DNA of 64,000 bases from Firm-13 sp037143795 (GCA_037143795.1 JBAWXZ010000019.1:3068-67067), one strand, 5' to 3'; positions 31,409-41,296 are shown, numbered from the stretch's first letter. Notes: generated by a model from the letters alone, not told the origin. A program made the numbers and translations.

Positions 31409-32278
31409 ATGATCTGTACGGAAAAAGGCACCCTTTCAAACACACAGTATTTCTTTATGAATCCGTCAGATGTATTTGTAAGCAACTACTATTACATGCT
31501 TGTCTGCGGACACTTCTACTGCAGGGATGGTTATAGTATTCAGCGGGAAGGCGGCGTAGTTCCGATAGTAATATATATCGTAGACGGCGAGCTGCAGCTC
31601 ACATATGAAAACATCTCATGTACAGCGTCCCGGGGAGAGATCATTCTGATCGACTGCAACAAGCCGCACAAATACTATTGCAATTCCACTTGTGAATACT
31701 TGTTTTTTCACTTTGACGGATGCAACTCGCACCAGCTTATTGATCATTTGATTTTTCAGAACAGCGGTGCTGTATTCAGGCTTGAAAGCAGCAGGAAAAT
31801 ATATGAAATCATGAATCCGATCATTACCAAATTATATTTTGACCAATTCCCGACTGATATCGAGTGTTCCTGTGCTGTATACGACACCCTTTGTTCCATG
31901 CAGTCAACCAATGAAATCCTGCCGGTTTCTTCTTCTCCCATATCAAATACGATGTCCGATATTATCACCTACATTAAAAACAATATCGGCGAAGACTTAA
32001 CATTGGATACTCTTGCTGACAAGGTCAACCTGAGTAAATTCTATTTTTCTCATCTGTTCAAAGAAGAAACCGGCCTTTCACCGATGGCGTTTATTTCAAA
32101 GACAAGAATAAACCTGGCTAAGGTAATTCTTAAAACAACACGCGGAACAATATCAGAGATTGCAATAAATCTCGGATATAGTTCGAGTGCCAGTTTTATC
32201 AATGCTTTTACCGCAAAAACAGGAATCCCTCCGAACAGGTTCCGATATTCCGTGAACCCGCCCGGCAAAGATTCCTAA
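31409..32278 (+). CDS. AraC-family transcriptional regulator with cupin sensor
   Basis: About 289 residues. AAAAGGAG seven bases before the ATG at 31409 sets the start (MICTEKGTLSNTQYF). The N-terminal half is a cupin-type sugar-sensing domain (CTASRGEIILIDCNKPHKY). The C-terminal half has two HTHs (LTLDTLADKVNLSKFYFSHL and ISEIAINLGYSSSASFINAF). It converges on the GH30 gene and probably activates nearby glycan genes. An in-frame start further upstream has no site. Confidence 0.9.
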   Translation: MICTEKGTLSNTQYFFMNPSDVFVSNYYYMLVCGHFYCRDGYSIQREGGVVPIVIYIVDGELQLTYENISCTASRGEIILIDCNKPHKYYCNSTCEYLFFHFDGCNSHQLIDHLIFQNSGAVFRLESSRKIYEIMNPIITKLYFDQFPTDIECSCAVYDTLCSMQSTNEILPVSSSPISNTMSDIITYIKNNIGEDLTLDTLADKVNLSKFYFSHLFKEETGLSPMAFISKTRINLAKVILKTTRGTISEIAINLGYSSSASFINAFTAKTGIPPNRFRYSVNPPGKDS

Positions 32279-32304
32279 AGTTAATTCCCGTTGATACCCG
32301 GTTT

Positions 32305-33651
32305 TCATTCCTCCCTGCTGCTGATAAGAAATGTACTGATACTTCCCGGCGATATGGAGACAGTACAGATTTTTTCGTTCAGCCGGAGACTGCACCCCCT
32401 GGACTCATTTCCCGGGTTGAATACGACAACTGCCGTTGTACCATCCATGTTTCGGAATGCCGTTGCTTCGAGTGTATCCGTATAGCGCGTCAGGCCGATA
32501 CGCACTGCACCCGGCAGGATATATTTTGTAAAATGTCCGAGGTAGAAATAACTGAGGTTATACTTTACGTTTCCACTCTCAATATCCGCCATTACGGGTG
32601 CTTCACAGTAGTTTCCGACATGGTTGGGACCGCCGTTTTTATCGAGGCAGATATTCCAGTCCAGAAAGGCATGGAGTCCTGCATTCAGATCACCGATCAG
32701 CTCGTGTGCATACTTCTGTGCATTTTTCAGCTGGGCATTCGCATCAAATTTGGAGTATTCGATGCACCCTTCGGTAAATATCAGCTTCTTTTCCGGGAAT
32801 CGTTTGTGCACGAGTTCGATCGCTTCGAAGTGGTCTCCGCTGTACCAGTGGAAACCTGCAGCTCCCACGGCAGCATTTGCCGATTCGTCGGTGCAAATAT
32901 AGGACGTTCGTTCGTAGAGGCGCTCCTTGTTGTGATCCCATACCGTCAGAAAAATATCATCGAAGCCTTTTTGACTCAGGAGCGGTGCGAGGAAGTCACG
33001 GATAAAGACCTTTTCCTCCTCGGGGGAATACTGGCAGGAATCCCATATCTGAGAAGCGTTCGGCTCGTTCTGTACCGATAATGCAAACACAGGAAAGCCT
33101 AAGCGCCGGTATTCTTCTATGTAGCGGCAAAGGTATTCCGCCCACCTTGTGCGATATTGCGGCAGCAGCTTCCCGCCTCCGTTTTTGGAGCCGTTCGTCT
33201 TCATGAAATCCGGCGGGCTCCATGGGGAAAGCATCACGGAAAGCACCGGGCAGAGCGCCTTTGCATCACGCAGCAGCGGAAAAACATATATTCCGTCGCG
33301 CTCAAGTGAAAATGTTTTGAGGGACTCGTCCTCTGCATCCGTTACGGCGCTGTAATTGCCGAGCGAAAAATCGCAGCTGTCGACTGCGCACCGGCCGAGT
33401 GTGTATCCAAGGCCTTCCGTTCCGAAATAGGCGTTCACGATTTCCCTTTGCTTCTCTTTTGAGAGATTGGCATACACGAAGCCCGCCGCCTCAGTAAAAG
33501 CTCCTCCAAAGCCGAGAAGGGTCTGAAAGGTCTCCTCCGGATATAGATTGATTATTTCATTCTCAATTTGATTAATATCATCCGAAAAGAGAAGATTCCT
33601 CTCTTTCTGAATCACTTCATTGTCATGAAATAGTGTCTCTATCCATTTCAT
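32305..33651 (-). CDS. Glycoside hydrolase family 30 (glucosylceramidase-like)
   Basis: A 448-residue enzyme without signal peptide. Conserved GH30 stretches are LLGFGGAFTEA near the N-terminus, GRCAVDSCDFS and LSPWSPPDFMKTNG. The acid/base Glu is in SVQNEPNA and the nucleophile in IFTEGCIEYS. The C-terminal beta domain is present. GH30 members cleave beta-glucosides, beta-xylosides or beta-1,6-glucans. A cytoplasmic location beside a sugar ABC importer suggests it acts on imported oligosaccharides. Confidence 0.93.
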   Translation of the reverse strand: MKWIETLFHDNEVIQKERNLLFSDDINQIENEIINLYPEETFQTLLGFGGAFTEAAGFVYANLSKEKQREIVNAYFGTEGLGYTLGRCAVDSCDFSLGNYSAVTDAEDESLKTFSLERDGIYVFPLLRDAKALCPVLSVMLSPWSPPDFMKTNGSKNGGGKLLPQYRTRWAEYLCRYIEEYRRLGFPVFALSVQNEPNASQIWDSCQYSPEEEKVFIRDFLAPLLSQKGFDDIFLTVWDHNKERLYERTSYICTDESANAAVGAAGFHWYSGDHFEAIELVHKRFPEKKLIFTEGCIEYSKFDANAQLKNAQKYAHELIGDLNAGLHAFLDWNICLDKNGGPNHVGNYCEAPVMADIESGNVKYNLSYFYLGHFTKYILPGAVRIGLTRYTDTLEATAFRNMDGTTAVVVFNPGNESRGCSLRLNEKICTVSISPGSISTFLISSREE

Positions 33652-33663
33652 TGTTCTATCCCC

Positions 33664-35208
33664 TCACATGGAAAGTCTGATTGTGTCTGCCAGGATACAT
33701 CCGCCGGTGCAGGTCAGAAGCAGTGTATGTTCGCCTGCGGGTATGCCGTCCATCGAAAATGTATTGTCGCCGGTTTGCTTCATATCCTCATCATCGACTT
33801 TCAAAAGGATTTCGCCTGCTCCGCTGAACAAGGCGAAGGCGAACAGTGTACCTGCGCACGGAAGTAAAAAGCGGTACGCAAGTGTCTCGCCGGAGATCAA
33901 TTCCGCGATAATATTCTCTTCTTGCGGCTGCGGTTCACCATCGTATCGCCTGTAATCAGGTATGCCCGTCTTCCCGTTTGCAAAAAGAAGCGTCACCGGT
34001 TCAGAAAGCCGCAGCTCAGCACCCGTCCGGCGGTTCCTGCTGACAGCGTACCCGTCATATGCTTCACACGGAAGCGAGAGCGGCACTTCCCTCTTCAGGG
34101 CGCGGGTCACATCCTCATTAATCCGTGCATGCGCAACCGCATAGAGAAAATCATCGAAAATTCTCTTTGCAGCATCCCGGGAAGGCTTTTCTCCGCCGTC
34201 GAGCCATGCAATCAGGGAGTCCCAGCCGGATGGCCTTGCAAAAGAGACGGGCGAATTGCTTTTCCCCATCTTTTTGTATGACCAGAATGACCAGCTGATT
34301 TCTCTGCGCTCATATAGAGGAAAAACCGTTGTATACCAGGCAAGGTTATTCTCTCCCCCCTCGCCCATCATGAGCGGCACCTGAAGCCTGTCGGCACAGG
34401 ACAGATAAGGTGCAAGGCTTTCTGCATCCGGCGTATTCCAGTACTTGTGGAACTGAAGAACGATATTATCAAGTTCTCCCTTTTTCAATGGATCGAATAT
34501 CGAAAAATCCGTAGCCCAGTGCACCCCTTCCAAAATAATTATGTGCTTTTCGTCAACCTCACGAATTATTTTTATTAGCTTATCGTACAACGGAAGCACC
34601 AAGGTGTTATATTGAGCGAAACAATTCGGTAAAGGTTCATTCATGAGATCAAAACCGGCAACTGCCGGTTCATCTGCATAGCGTTCGGCTATTGCGTGCC
34701 ATAGAATGCATAGTTCGTCTTCGTTATTTCTGTCCATAAATAGACGCGGCAAGTCATCCTCGCTGTCGTCAATATTTTGTCCCGTCTGTCCGCCGGGAGC
34801 CGCATGCATATCAAGAACAACATACACTCCATATTTCCTGCACCACCGGATGAGGTCGTCGACACGTTCGAGCATATCGGGGATAAATGTACGTCTGCCG
34901 TTCTGATACTTGTATAAGTGACGCGCATTGAGAGGTAGACGGACGCAGTTGAAGCCTTCACCGGCAATCCGGCAGATGTCTGCTTCGGTAATATATGTAT
35001 TCAGGTAGCGGTTCCAGAAGGAATCCGCATACTCTTTCCCGCATAATGTTTCTATCATTTCCTCCATGCGGCGCGGCCGGTCGCATTTGGTATACAACTG
35101 CCACATATATCCTTCGGGCAGCAGCCATCCTCCGAGGCCAAAGCCCCGGAGCAGAATTTCACTGCCGCCCGCATATAGCTTTTTACCATCCACACTGATG
35201 AAATTCAT
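33664..35208 (-). CDS. GH5-like glycoside hydrolase (endoglucanase/exo-glucanase fold)
   Basis: A 514-residue protein without signal peptide. The TIM barrel covers about 1-370 with LLRGFGLGGWLLPEGYM, FNCVRLPLNARH, VVLDMHAAPG, acid/base Glu in FDLMNEPLP and nucleophile Glu in MMGEGGEN. A C-terminal beta-rich domain of about 110 residues may be a carbohydrate-binding or Ig-like module. It lies between the GH30 and permease genes in one operon. The substrate is probably a beta-glucan-derived oligosaccharide, but subfamily cannot be assigned by eye. Confidence 0.87.
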   Translation of the reverse strand: MNFISVDGKKLYAGGSEILLRGFGLGGWLLPEGYMWQLYTKCDRPRRMEEMIETLCGKEYADSFWNRYLNTYITEADICRIAGEGFNCVRLPLNARHLYKYQNGRRTFIPDMLERVDDLIRWCRKYGVYVVLDMHAAPGGQTGQNIDDSEDDLPRLFMDRNNEDELCILWHAIAERYADEPAVAGFDLMNEPLPNCFAQYNTLVLPLYDKLIKIIREVDEKHIIILEGVHWATDFSIFDPLKKGELDNIVLQFHKYWNTPDAESLAPYLSCADRLQVPLMMGEGGENNLAWYTTVFPLYERREISWSFWSYKKMGKSNSPVSFARPSGWDSLIAWLDGGEKPSRDAAKRIFDDFLYAVAHARINEDVTRALKREVPLSLPCEAYDGYAVSRNRRTGAELRLSEPVTLLFANGKTGIPDYRRYDGEPQPQEENIIAELISGETLAYRFLLPCAGTLFAFALFSGAGEILLKVDDEDMKQTGDNTFSMDGIPAGEHTLLLTCTGGCILADTIRLSM

Positions 35209-35210
35209 AT

Positions 35211-36041
35211 CTACCCCTTTACCGCACCGTCTGCGATACCGTGCAGAATCTGTTTCTGAAAAAACGCATAGAATATAATAACCGGGATTGCCGCCAGGAT
35301 CAGCGCGCTGAGGATTGCTGTCCAGTCATTGCTGTACTGCCCGAAAAGCGTGTTCGTCGAGAGTAGCAGGGTATATTTTTTGTTATCTGAAATAACAATC
35401 AAAGGAAGCAGGAAGTCATTCCATACCCACAGGACATTCGTTATACAGATCGTTGCCGTTACCGGCTTGAGCATCGGCATAACGATAAGAAAAAACACCT
35501 GCAGGGAACTGCAGCCGTCAATGATCGCCGCCTCCTCGAGTTCATAGGGAATACTCTTCACAAAGCCGTGATAGAGAAAAATCGCCATACTGACTCCCAT
35601 GCCCGCGTATACAAAAACGAGGCCGGGCAGGGAATTTTTGATGTTAAGGAACAGTACGACACGAAACAGCGGAATCATGATGGAGCTGAAAGGAATAAGC
35701 ATCGAGAATATGAAAAGGCTGAATAGGAAGCCGGAAAGGCGTGTTTTGGTACGGCACATTTTCCAGCCGGCCATTGCTGAGAAAAGAACGATCAGGCCGA
35801 CGCCTCCTACTGAAAGAAACACCGTATTCCCAAGGCTGCGCAGATAATTCATTTTGCCAAAAGTGCGCACATAATTTTCAAGGCTCCAGGAAGCCGGGTA
35901 TGAAACCACATTCGTCAGAAGTTCCCTGTTCGTCTTAAAGGAGTTCATCAATGCCATCAGAAGAGGGAAAAGGCAGTACAGTGCCGCCAGCCCCAACAAA
36001 ACATAAATTAAGAAATGGAAGAACATGCGTCTCTGTTTCAC
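35211..36041 (-). CDS. Carbohydrate ABC transporter permease (MalG/LacG type)
   Basis: A 276-residue permease with six helices. The EAA loop reads YELEEAAIIDGCSSLQVFFLI, typical of CUT1 sugar importers. A GTG start overlaps the upstream permease stop (GTGA), with AGGAG before it. It is partner of the next permease and the binding protein. No ATPase gene is present in this cluster, so a shared MsmX-type ATPase elsewhere is expected. Confidence 0.93.
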   Translation of the reverse strand: MKQRRMFFHFLIYVLLGLAALYCLFPLLMALMNSFKTNRELLTNVVSYPASWSLENYVRTFGKMNYLRSLGNTVFLSVGGVGLIVLFSAMAGWKMCRTKTRLSGFLFSLFIFSMLIPFSSIMIPLFRVVLFLNIKNSLPGLVFVYAGMGVSMAIFLYHGFVKSIPYELEEAAIIDGCSSLQVFFLIVMPMLKPVTATICITNVLWVWNDFLLPLIVISDNKKYTLLLSTNTLFGQYSNDWTAILSALILAAIPVIIFYAFFQKQILHGIADGAVKG

Positions 36042-36916
36042 AGCTCCTGCTCCCTTCTTTTCATCAGCTTAAGCTGGATTACCGTGATCATCAGCACGAT
36101 CGCAAAGAGTACGGTCGACTTGGCTGTCGCGTAACCGTAACGAACATTGCCGCGGAAAGCTTCTTCATAAATGTTAATTGCAACAGACTGCGTAGCCCGC
36201 CCCGGTCCGCCGCCCGTAAGTGCGTATATTACATCAAATACCTGGAAAGCCGCGTTTAATGTCCAGAAGATACATATTGTGACCGCGTTCTGAATCAAAG
36301 GCAGCACAACATGCAGGAACGTCTGCCATCCATTTGCGCCGTCGAGACTCGCTGCTTCTTTCAGGTTGGCCGGCACACCCTGAAGGGCAGCCATATAGAT
36401 AATCATCAAATAGCCGACGGAGCCCCATGAAGCAACAATAATAATTGCAGCAAATGCGTATTTCGGGTCTCCGATCCACGACTTATCAAAGAATGTCATT
36501 CCCCAGTTATCGGCCATATAGTAGAGTACCTTCGTAAAAATGAACATCCACATGTAGCCGCCGATTACCATACTGATCATATTCGGCATATAAAACACGG
36601 TACGGAAAAGTCCTTTTGCCCGTTTCCTTGATTCGATAACTACAGCGAGGATGAGGGCAGTGAGATTTGTAACAACAATCATAACAAATACATATTTCAA
36701 AGTGAAAAGAATGGACTGCCAGTAATATTTATCTGACAGGATCTCTTTGAAATTATCAAGTCCAATGAGCTGATATGTCTTGTTGAGGCCGTTCCAGTTC
36801 GTCATCGAATAGAAAATTCCGGAAATGGCGGGAAAGAGTTTGAATGCCGCATAGACGATGAGCGCCGGAAGAGTATACAGCAATAGGCTTATATTCTGTT
36901 TTGTTTTCTTCTTCAA
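36038..36916 (-). CDS. Carbohydrate ABC transporter permease (MalF/UgpA type)
   Basis: A 292-residue permease with six helices, the CUT1 EAA loop (NLKEAASLDGANGWQTFLHVV) and the usual long N-terminal arm. Translation appears to start at TTG 36916 (MKKKTKQNISLL), with GAGGTGG six bases upstream. It overlaps the downstream permease by 4 bases. A terminator hairpin separates it from the binding-protein gene upstream. Confidence 0.93.
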   Translation of the reverse strand: MKKKTKQNISLLLYTLPALIVYAAFKLFPAISGIFYSMTNWNGLNKTYQLIGLDNFKEILSDKYYWQSILFTLKYVFVMIVVTNLTALILAVVIESRKRAKGLFRTVFYMPNMISMVIGGYMWMFIFTKVLYYMADNWGMTFFDKSWIGDPKYAFAAIIIVASWGSVGYLMIIYMAALQGVPANLKEAASLDGANGWQTFLHVVLPLIQNAVTICIFWTLNAAFQVFDVIYALTGGGPGRATQSVAINIYEEAFRGNVRYGYATAKSTVLFAIVLMITVIQLKLMKRREQEL

Positions 36917-36952
36917 GTTGGGCCACCTCGGTTCATTGACATTATGGGGAAT

Positions 36953-36982
36953 AAAAAAGGGGCCGGCCGCAGCCAGCCCCTT
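36953..36982 (-). terminator. Terminator or attenuator between binding-protein and permease genes
   Basis: On the minus strand GGGGCTGGC pairs with GGCCGGCCCC (including one G-T pair) around TGC, followed by TTTTTTA. It stands right after the binding-protein stop and before the permease genes, so it probably makes more binding protein than permease. Confidence 0.8.
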
Positions 36983-36990
36983 CGCTGGGT

Positions 36991-38316
36991 TTATGCCTGT
37001 TTATTGGCTTCTTTGAAAGTGGTATCCATCTGGGAGATGAATTCGTCCTGTGTGATAGATCCGACAAAATATTCCTGCAGCAGTTTTCCCTGCTCATCCG
37101 TAACGGCCTGCGGGAGAACCAAATCCTGATAGGAGCGTCCGGCGGCTACAAACGCAGAAGCATCAGCTACCCATGAAGCGGGTGAAAATGTATGAATGGT
37201 AGCAAGAGGATTGAACGAGCATGCCTCGAAAAGCGCAGATGAATCTTTGTCGTCAAGGACATAGTTCGCAAATTTGAGTGCAAGGTCCATCTCTTTACTG
37301 CCGGGGTATACTGCGAGTGTCGTAGACGTTGAAAGGTTTACCAGTGTATCCGCCTTGTTATTGTTGATAGGAAGTGCGAATACGCCGAGGTTCATCGCAG
37401 GGTTTGTCGTCATGATCGTTCCGGAAGCCCATGTACCCTGTACAAACATGGCAGCCTTGCCGTTTGCAAAATCAGCGGAACCTGCCTCAGCGCCTTCTTC
37501 CATGGCACGATCGGTACCATTCTGCATGATGAGGTCGATCGGTCCGAAAATATCTTTGATTTCTGCATAAGATCCTTCATCCTTATACATACGGTCAACC
37601 CAGTCCGGAATCTCACCGGATACTTTACCGCCGATTGTAAGGGCCGTCATAAGCTGAGGGACCCATTGCTCCTGAAATGCAAGCATGAATGGTGTATATC
37701 CTTTTTCTTTCAGGACTTTACAGACGTTCTTAAGCTCATCAAGTGTACTTGGCACTGTCAGCCCGCACTCTTTGAAGATGTCTTTATTATAAAGTACGCC
37801 CCATGCCTGGCTTTCAATCGGTACAGCCAGCAGTTTGCCGTCCTGCGTCACAGTTGCCTTTACGTTGGGGTATATTTTAGAAGCCAATGCTTCATTGGAA
37901 AGATCTGTCAGATTGCCGGCTTTGTTGTAAGTCGCGATATTGTTGCTGTGAAGTGTGTACAGGTCGGGAGCGTCTCCGCTTGAAAGCCTTGCCTGCAGTA
38001 CGCTCTCATACTGATCGGAACTTGGCATTTCAAGATTGACCTTTACTTTGATATTGTCCTCAGCCAGCATTTTGGCTTCGAACTGTTTGCTGTATGTCTC
38101 CCACTGGTCCATGTATTGAGGGAAACTCATCATAATGTTGAGTTCAGCCTCGCGGGGTGCTGCTGCAGAAGACGTCGTCGTTGCCGCTGATGCAGCATTC
38201 GTCGCGACGGTCACTGCGTCTGTTGCTGTTGTCGTCACAGCCTTGCCGGTTGAGCCGCATGCTGCAAGCGAAAGTACCATGCAGCCAGTAAGCATAAGTG
38301 CAAAAAGTCTTTTCAT
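36991..38316 (-). CDS. Sugar-binding lipoprotein (extracellular solute-binding protein family 1)
   Basis: A 441-residue receptor. Lipobox LAAC (Cys20), then a Thr/Ala/Ser linker of about 35 residues, then an SBP_bac_1 fold (VKVNLEMPSSDQYESVLQAR, DAPDLYTLHSNN, FANGKAAMFVQGTWASG). GAGGAGG six bases before ATG is strong. It delivers sugars to the two permeases downstream. The YesN/YesM system immediately upstream is the likely regulator. Confidence 0.95.
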   Translation of the reverse strand: MKRLFALMLTGCMVLSLAACGSTGKAVTTTATDAVTVATNAASAATTTSSAAAPREAELNIMMSFPQYMDQWETYSKQFEAKMLAEDNIKVKVNLEMPSSDQYESVLQARLSSGDAPDLYTLHSNNIATYNKAGNLTDLSNEALASKIYPNVKATVTQDGKLLAVPIESQAWGVLYNKDIFKECGLTVPSTLDELKNVCKVLKEKGYTPFMLAFQEQWVPQLMTALTIGGKVSGEIPDWVDRMYKDEGSYAEIKDIFGPIDLIMQNGTDRAMEEGAEAGSADFANGKAAMFVQGTWASGTIMTTNPAMNLGVFALPINNNKADTLVNLSTSTTLAVYPGSKEMDLALKFANYVLDDKDSSALFEACSFNPLATIHTFSPASWVADASAFVAAGRSYQDLVLPQAVTDEQGKLLQEYFVGSITQDEFISQMDTTFKEANKQA

Positions 38317-38365
38317 AAAAATCCTCCTCTTTTTTGTGAACGGGTCACTATTCCATTAAGCTTTG

Positions 38366-38380
38366 GTGGTTATGCACCAC
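38366..38380. promoter_or_regulatory. Small palindrome upstream of binding-protein gene
   Basis: GTGGT-TATGC-ACCAC lies between the YesN-type regulator gene and the binding-protein gene. It may be an operator for this AraC-type regulator. It is short enough to be chance. Confidence 0.25.
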
Positions 38381-38439
38381 TTCCTGCTACTATCATGCGA
38401 TTTTTTTATGCAATTGGCATTCTCTGAATCCGTTATGTT

Positions 38440-39540
38440 TTACTGTCCTTTTTTAATCTTCCTTTGCATTTCGCCCGGCGTCATGCCGTAAAACCGCTTG
38501 AATGTCTTGAAAAAATGTGCCTGATCCATATAACCTGTCATAACACTTACATCCTTTAAAGCAGCGCCGCGTTCAATCAATTCCTTTGCCTTCGCCATAC
38601 GCATGGAAGATACATAATCGGAAAATCCTTCGCCGACGGACTGTTTGAAAAGTTTGCTCAGGTATTCCCTGCTGACAAAAAATCGGGCGGCAGTCTCCTC
38701 AAGGGTCACACTTCCGGTTTCGGAATACCGGCTCTTAACGTAAGCCTCCACCAGCCGGATATCAAGGCGGTTCCTTTCGTGAAGAAGTTTGGTTACACCC
38801 TTTGCTGCCTGGCAGTATAAAAGGCTCATGTTTTGCAGCATATCGGATATACTGGTCTCTCCGCTGAATACAAAGGAAGTCCCGTGCGGTTTAAACAGGT
38901 CATCATCAGCATATCCGCTGTCCCTGATAAATTTCTGCAGCCACTCCATCAGACCGTAATACAGACCGATCATCATGCTTTTTGAAATCTCAGGCTGCGT
39001 ATTATCAGTCAGGATCGTTTTCATTTTTTCAAATGCCTGCGTAATGTCCTCTTCGTTATTTGCACGCAAGGATTCATATGCGCGGTTTCGCAGGGCAAAG
39101 TATTCATTTGTCCAAGGTGCGTTCAGGAAACCGTCCATACTCTCGCCGGAACGGCTCCGCTTTTCTTCCTGCAGCATCTCCACGGCACGCTTCAGCTGCT
39201 CGTTGAGTTCCTCCGGTTTAATGGGTTTAAGCAGATAATCAATTACGTCGAGCTTGATTACGCTGCGGATATAGTCAAAATCATCATACCCGCTGATTAT
39301 GATCACCTTGGCTGTGTTTCCTTCCTTGCGCAGCAGGGTCACAAGGTCGATGCCATTCAAATGCGGCATGCGGACATCGGTCATGATAATGTCCGGTGCG
39401 AGGTGGGATACAAGTTCCCGTCCATATTCTCCGTCGGAAGCTTCGCCGATAACCTCAATGCCGAGTTCTTTCCAGTGTCCGAGGCTTTTAATAACTTCAC
39501 GTGTCCACGGTTCGTCGTCAATAATGACTGCCTTATACAT
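38440..39540 (-). CDS. YesN-type response regulator (REC plus AraC HTH)
   Basis: A 366-residue regulator. The receiver domain at 1-120 has the acceptor Asp in IIMTDVRMPHLNG and KPIKPEELNEQL; the middle region is a helical linker; the C-terminal 100 residues carry two AraC HTHs (VTLEETAARFFVSREYLSKLF, ...YMDQAHFFKTFKRFYGMTP). It overlaps the YesM-type kinase by 8 bases. It should activate the glycan uptake operon downstream. Confidence 0.95.
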   Translation of the reverse strand: MYKAVIIDDEPWTREVIKSLGHWKELGIEVIGEASDGEYGRELVSHLAPDIIMTDVRMPHLNGIDLVTLLRKEGNTAKVIIISGYDDFDYIRSVIKLDVIDYLLKPIKPEELNEQLKRAVEMLQEEKRSRSGESMDGFLNAPWTNEYFALRNRAYESLRANNEEDITQAFEKMKTILTDNTQPEISKSMMIGLYYGLMEWLQKFIRDSGYADDDLFKPHGTSFVFSGETSISDMLQNMSLLYCQAAKGVTKLLHERNRLDIRLVEAYVKSRYSETGSVTLEETAARFFVSREYLSKLFKQSVGEGFSDYVSSMRMAKAKELIERGAALKDVSVMTGYMDQAHFFKTFKRFYGMTPGEMQRKIKKGQ

Positions 39541-41296
39541 CTTTATCCTCCCTGACTATCTTCATCAGGACAGTCACAGTTGTTCCGGATCCCTCTTCAC
39601 TCTCGATCGCCACGCCGTATTCCCCTCCGGAATTTCTGAGACGGATTCTGGAATTCACGTTGTTAAGCCCTATATGCAGACCTGAACCGATTGCCTTCTC
39701 GGCTCCGCGTGCAAGCTCCTCGCGTATCCGGGCAAGGCGGTCCGGCCGGATACCCAATCCGTTATCCGATACGACAAGTAAAAGATCACCGTTTGGGGTA
39801 ATCGATCCGCCTATCTTGATCATCCATTCACCCGTCTTTTCGACGAGTCCGTGTTCAAAGCTGTTTTCGAGTACCGGCTGCAGGATCAGTTTCGGGATCC
39901 GGCAGTCCATCAGATCCTCAGGAATATCAATTTTAAGATTGATGCGGTTGGCAAACCGCTCGTTTTGAATTTTGAGAAAGCTCTGCAGGTATTGAATTTC
40001 TTCCTTGAGCGGAACCATCTCCCTTGAAAAATTGAGGGAATAACGAAGGATGTCGCTTAACGCCAGCGTCACGGAATATATTTCGGGAGCGTTCTTTTTC
40101 AGCGCCATGCCGCCGATTACCTGCAGTGTGTTATACATGAAGTGCGGGTTTATCTGTGCCTGCAAAGCCCGGATCTGCGCATTTCGCTTTTCGATTTGAC
40201 TCTGGTATTCCTGCGCCACGAGTTCCTGGTTGCGCGTCATCATCGTGTCGAAGCTGTCCTCTAACAGCCCTATCTCATCATAACGGCTTGATTTCCCCGC
40301 CGCATCATAATCGTTCAAGGTAACCCTGCGCATTTTTTCCGAGAGAAGGACAATTGGCTTGCTGACAATGCTCGAAAAAAGCACTGCAAAAAGAACAGCT
40401 CCCATAATTGCAAACAGCGCTACGAGAATACCTATGACAAGAGTCTGGTACATGGCGGTCATGATTACATTATTGGGTTCAGCCTGTACCACCTGCAGCT
40501 TGCCCGTACCCGCTGTGCGGTAAAACCAGAAATTCCCGTCGACGACTGTCTCCCTGCCTGTTGTAGCCGCGAGTTCTTTGCCCATCGACAGGCATTTGGC
40601 CTCAGCAGGCGGATCGTCTTCCCCGTAGTCTGCCAGTATCAGTTCGCCAGTATCATTGAAAACAGCTATCGTCTCATCTTTGCTGGCTTTCAAGTCAGAC
40701 AGGATTCCCTCTAACTCATAAGGCCTCATATGGATAACAATCAGTGCGAGTGCAGTCTTGTCTTCAAATCGATTGATCTGATGGATAACAAGGATTTCCT
40801 TTCCTTCACGAATGAATACCACGTTAGTCTGCAACCTTTTATCCCGGGTATCCCATTTTTCGAGCCTGCTTCCGGTATCCTCCATCACCGCTCCGGAGCG
40901 CCGTGCGGCCAGTACCTGTCCGTTAACCAGATTGTATATTTCGATGGAATTGAAGTTGGCATTCATGCTGATGGCTGAGTTCAGGGAGGTAATAAACCGC
41001 CACTTAGGCTCATAGCCGAGATCCCCCGAAGAACTCCACTGCTGAAGATCGGTTTTAAATGTCTTATCAACCTCAAAGCTATAGAACTGTTCCGTATATT
41101 CACGGATACTCAGATCAAGACGGTCTTTCAGCCATCCGATACTCATACTCCGGGTCTGTATAATCTGCTCCCGCATTGTGGAATAAATTGTCTGCATTGC
41201 AAAATAAGTTACGATGCAAATAGCAATGATCGAGATGCTTACCATCCCTAAAAACACTTTTTGACGAATCGACATCCTTTGTTTTTTTAATTTCAC
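39533..41296 (-). CDS. YesM-type sensor histidine kinase
   Basis: About 587 residues. AAGAGG six bases before GTG 41296 suggests the start MKLKKQRMSIRQK; an ATG at 41350 has no site. TM helix 1 is near the N-terminus, followed by an extracellular sensor of about 240 residues, TM helix 2 (VIGILVALFAIMGAVLFAVLF), HAMP, and the His_kinase domain with acceptor His in QAQINPHFMYNTLQ. The HATPase has ENSFEHG and DNGLGIR. It pairs with the overlapping YesN regulator and probably senses a sugar or a sugar-loaded binding protein. Confidence 0.94.
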   Translation of the reverse strand: MKLKKQRMSIRQKVFLGMVSISIIAICIVTYFAMQTIYSTMREQIIQTRSMSIGWLKDRLDLSIREYTEQFYSFEVDKTFKTDLQQWSSSGDLGYEPKWRFITSLNSAISMNANFNSIEIYNLVNGQVLAARRSGAVMEDTGSRLEKWDTRDKRLQTNVVFIREGKEILVIHQINRFEDKTALALIVIHMRPYELEGILSDLKASKDETIAVFNDTGELILADYGEDDPPAEAKCLSMGKELAATTGRETVVDGNFWFYRTAGTGKLQVVQAEPNNVIMTAMYQTLVIGILVALFAIMGAVLFAVLFSSIVSKPIVLLSEKMRRVTLNDYDAAGKSSRYDEIGLLEDSFDTMMTRNQELVAQEYQSQIEKRNAQIRALQAQINPHFMYNTLQVIGGMALKKNAPEIYSVTLALSDILRYSLNFSREMVPLKEEIQYLQSFLKIQNERFANRINLKIDIPEDLMDCRIPKLILQPVLENSFEHGLVEKTGEWMIKIGGSITPNGDLLLVVSDNGLGIRPDRLARIREELARGAEKAIGSGLHIGLNNVNSRIRLRNSGGEYGVAIESEEGSGTTVTVLMKIVREDKDV

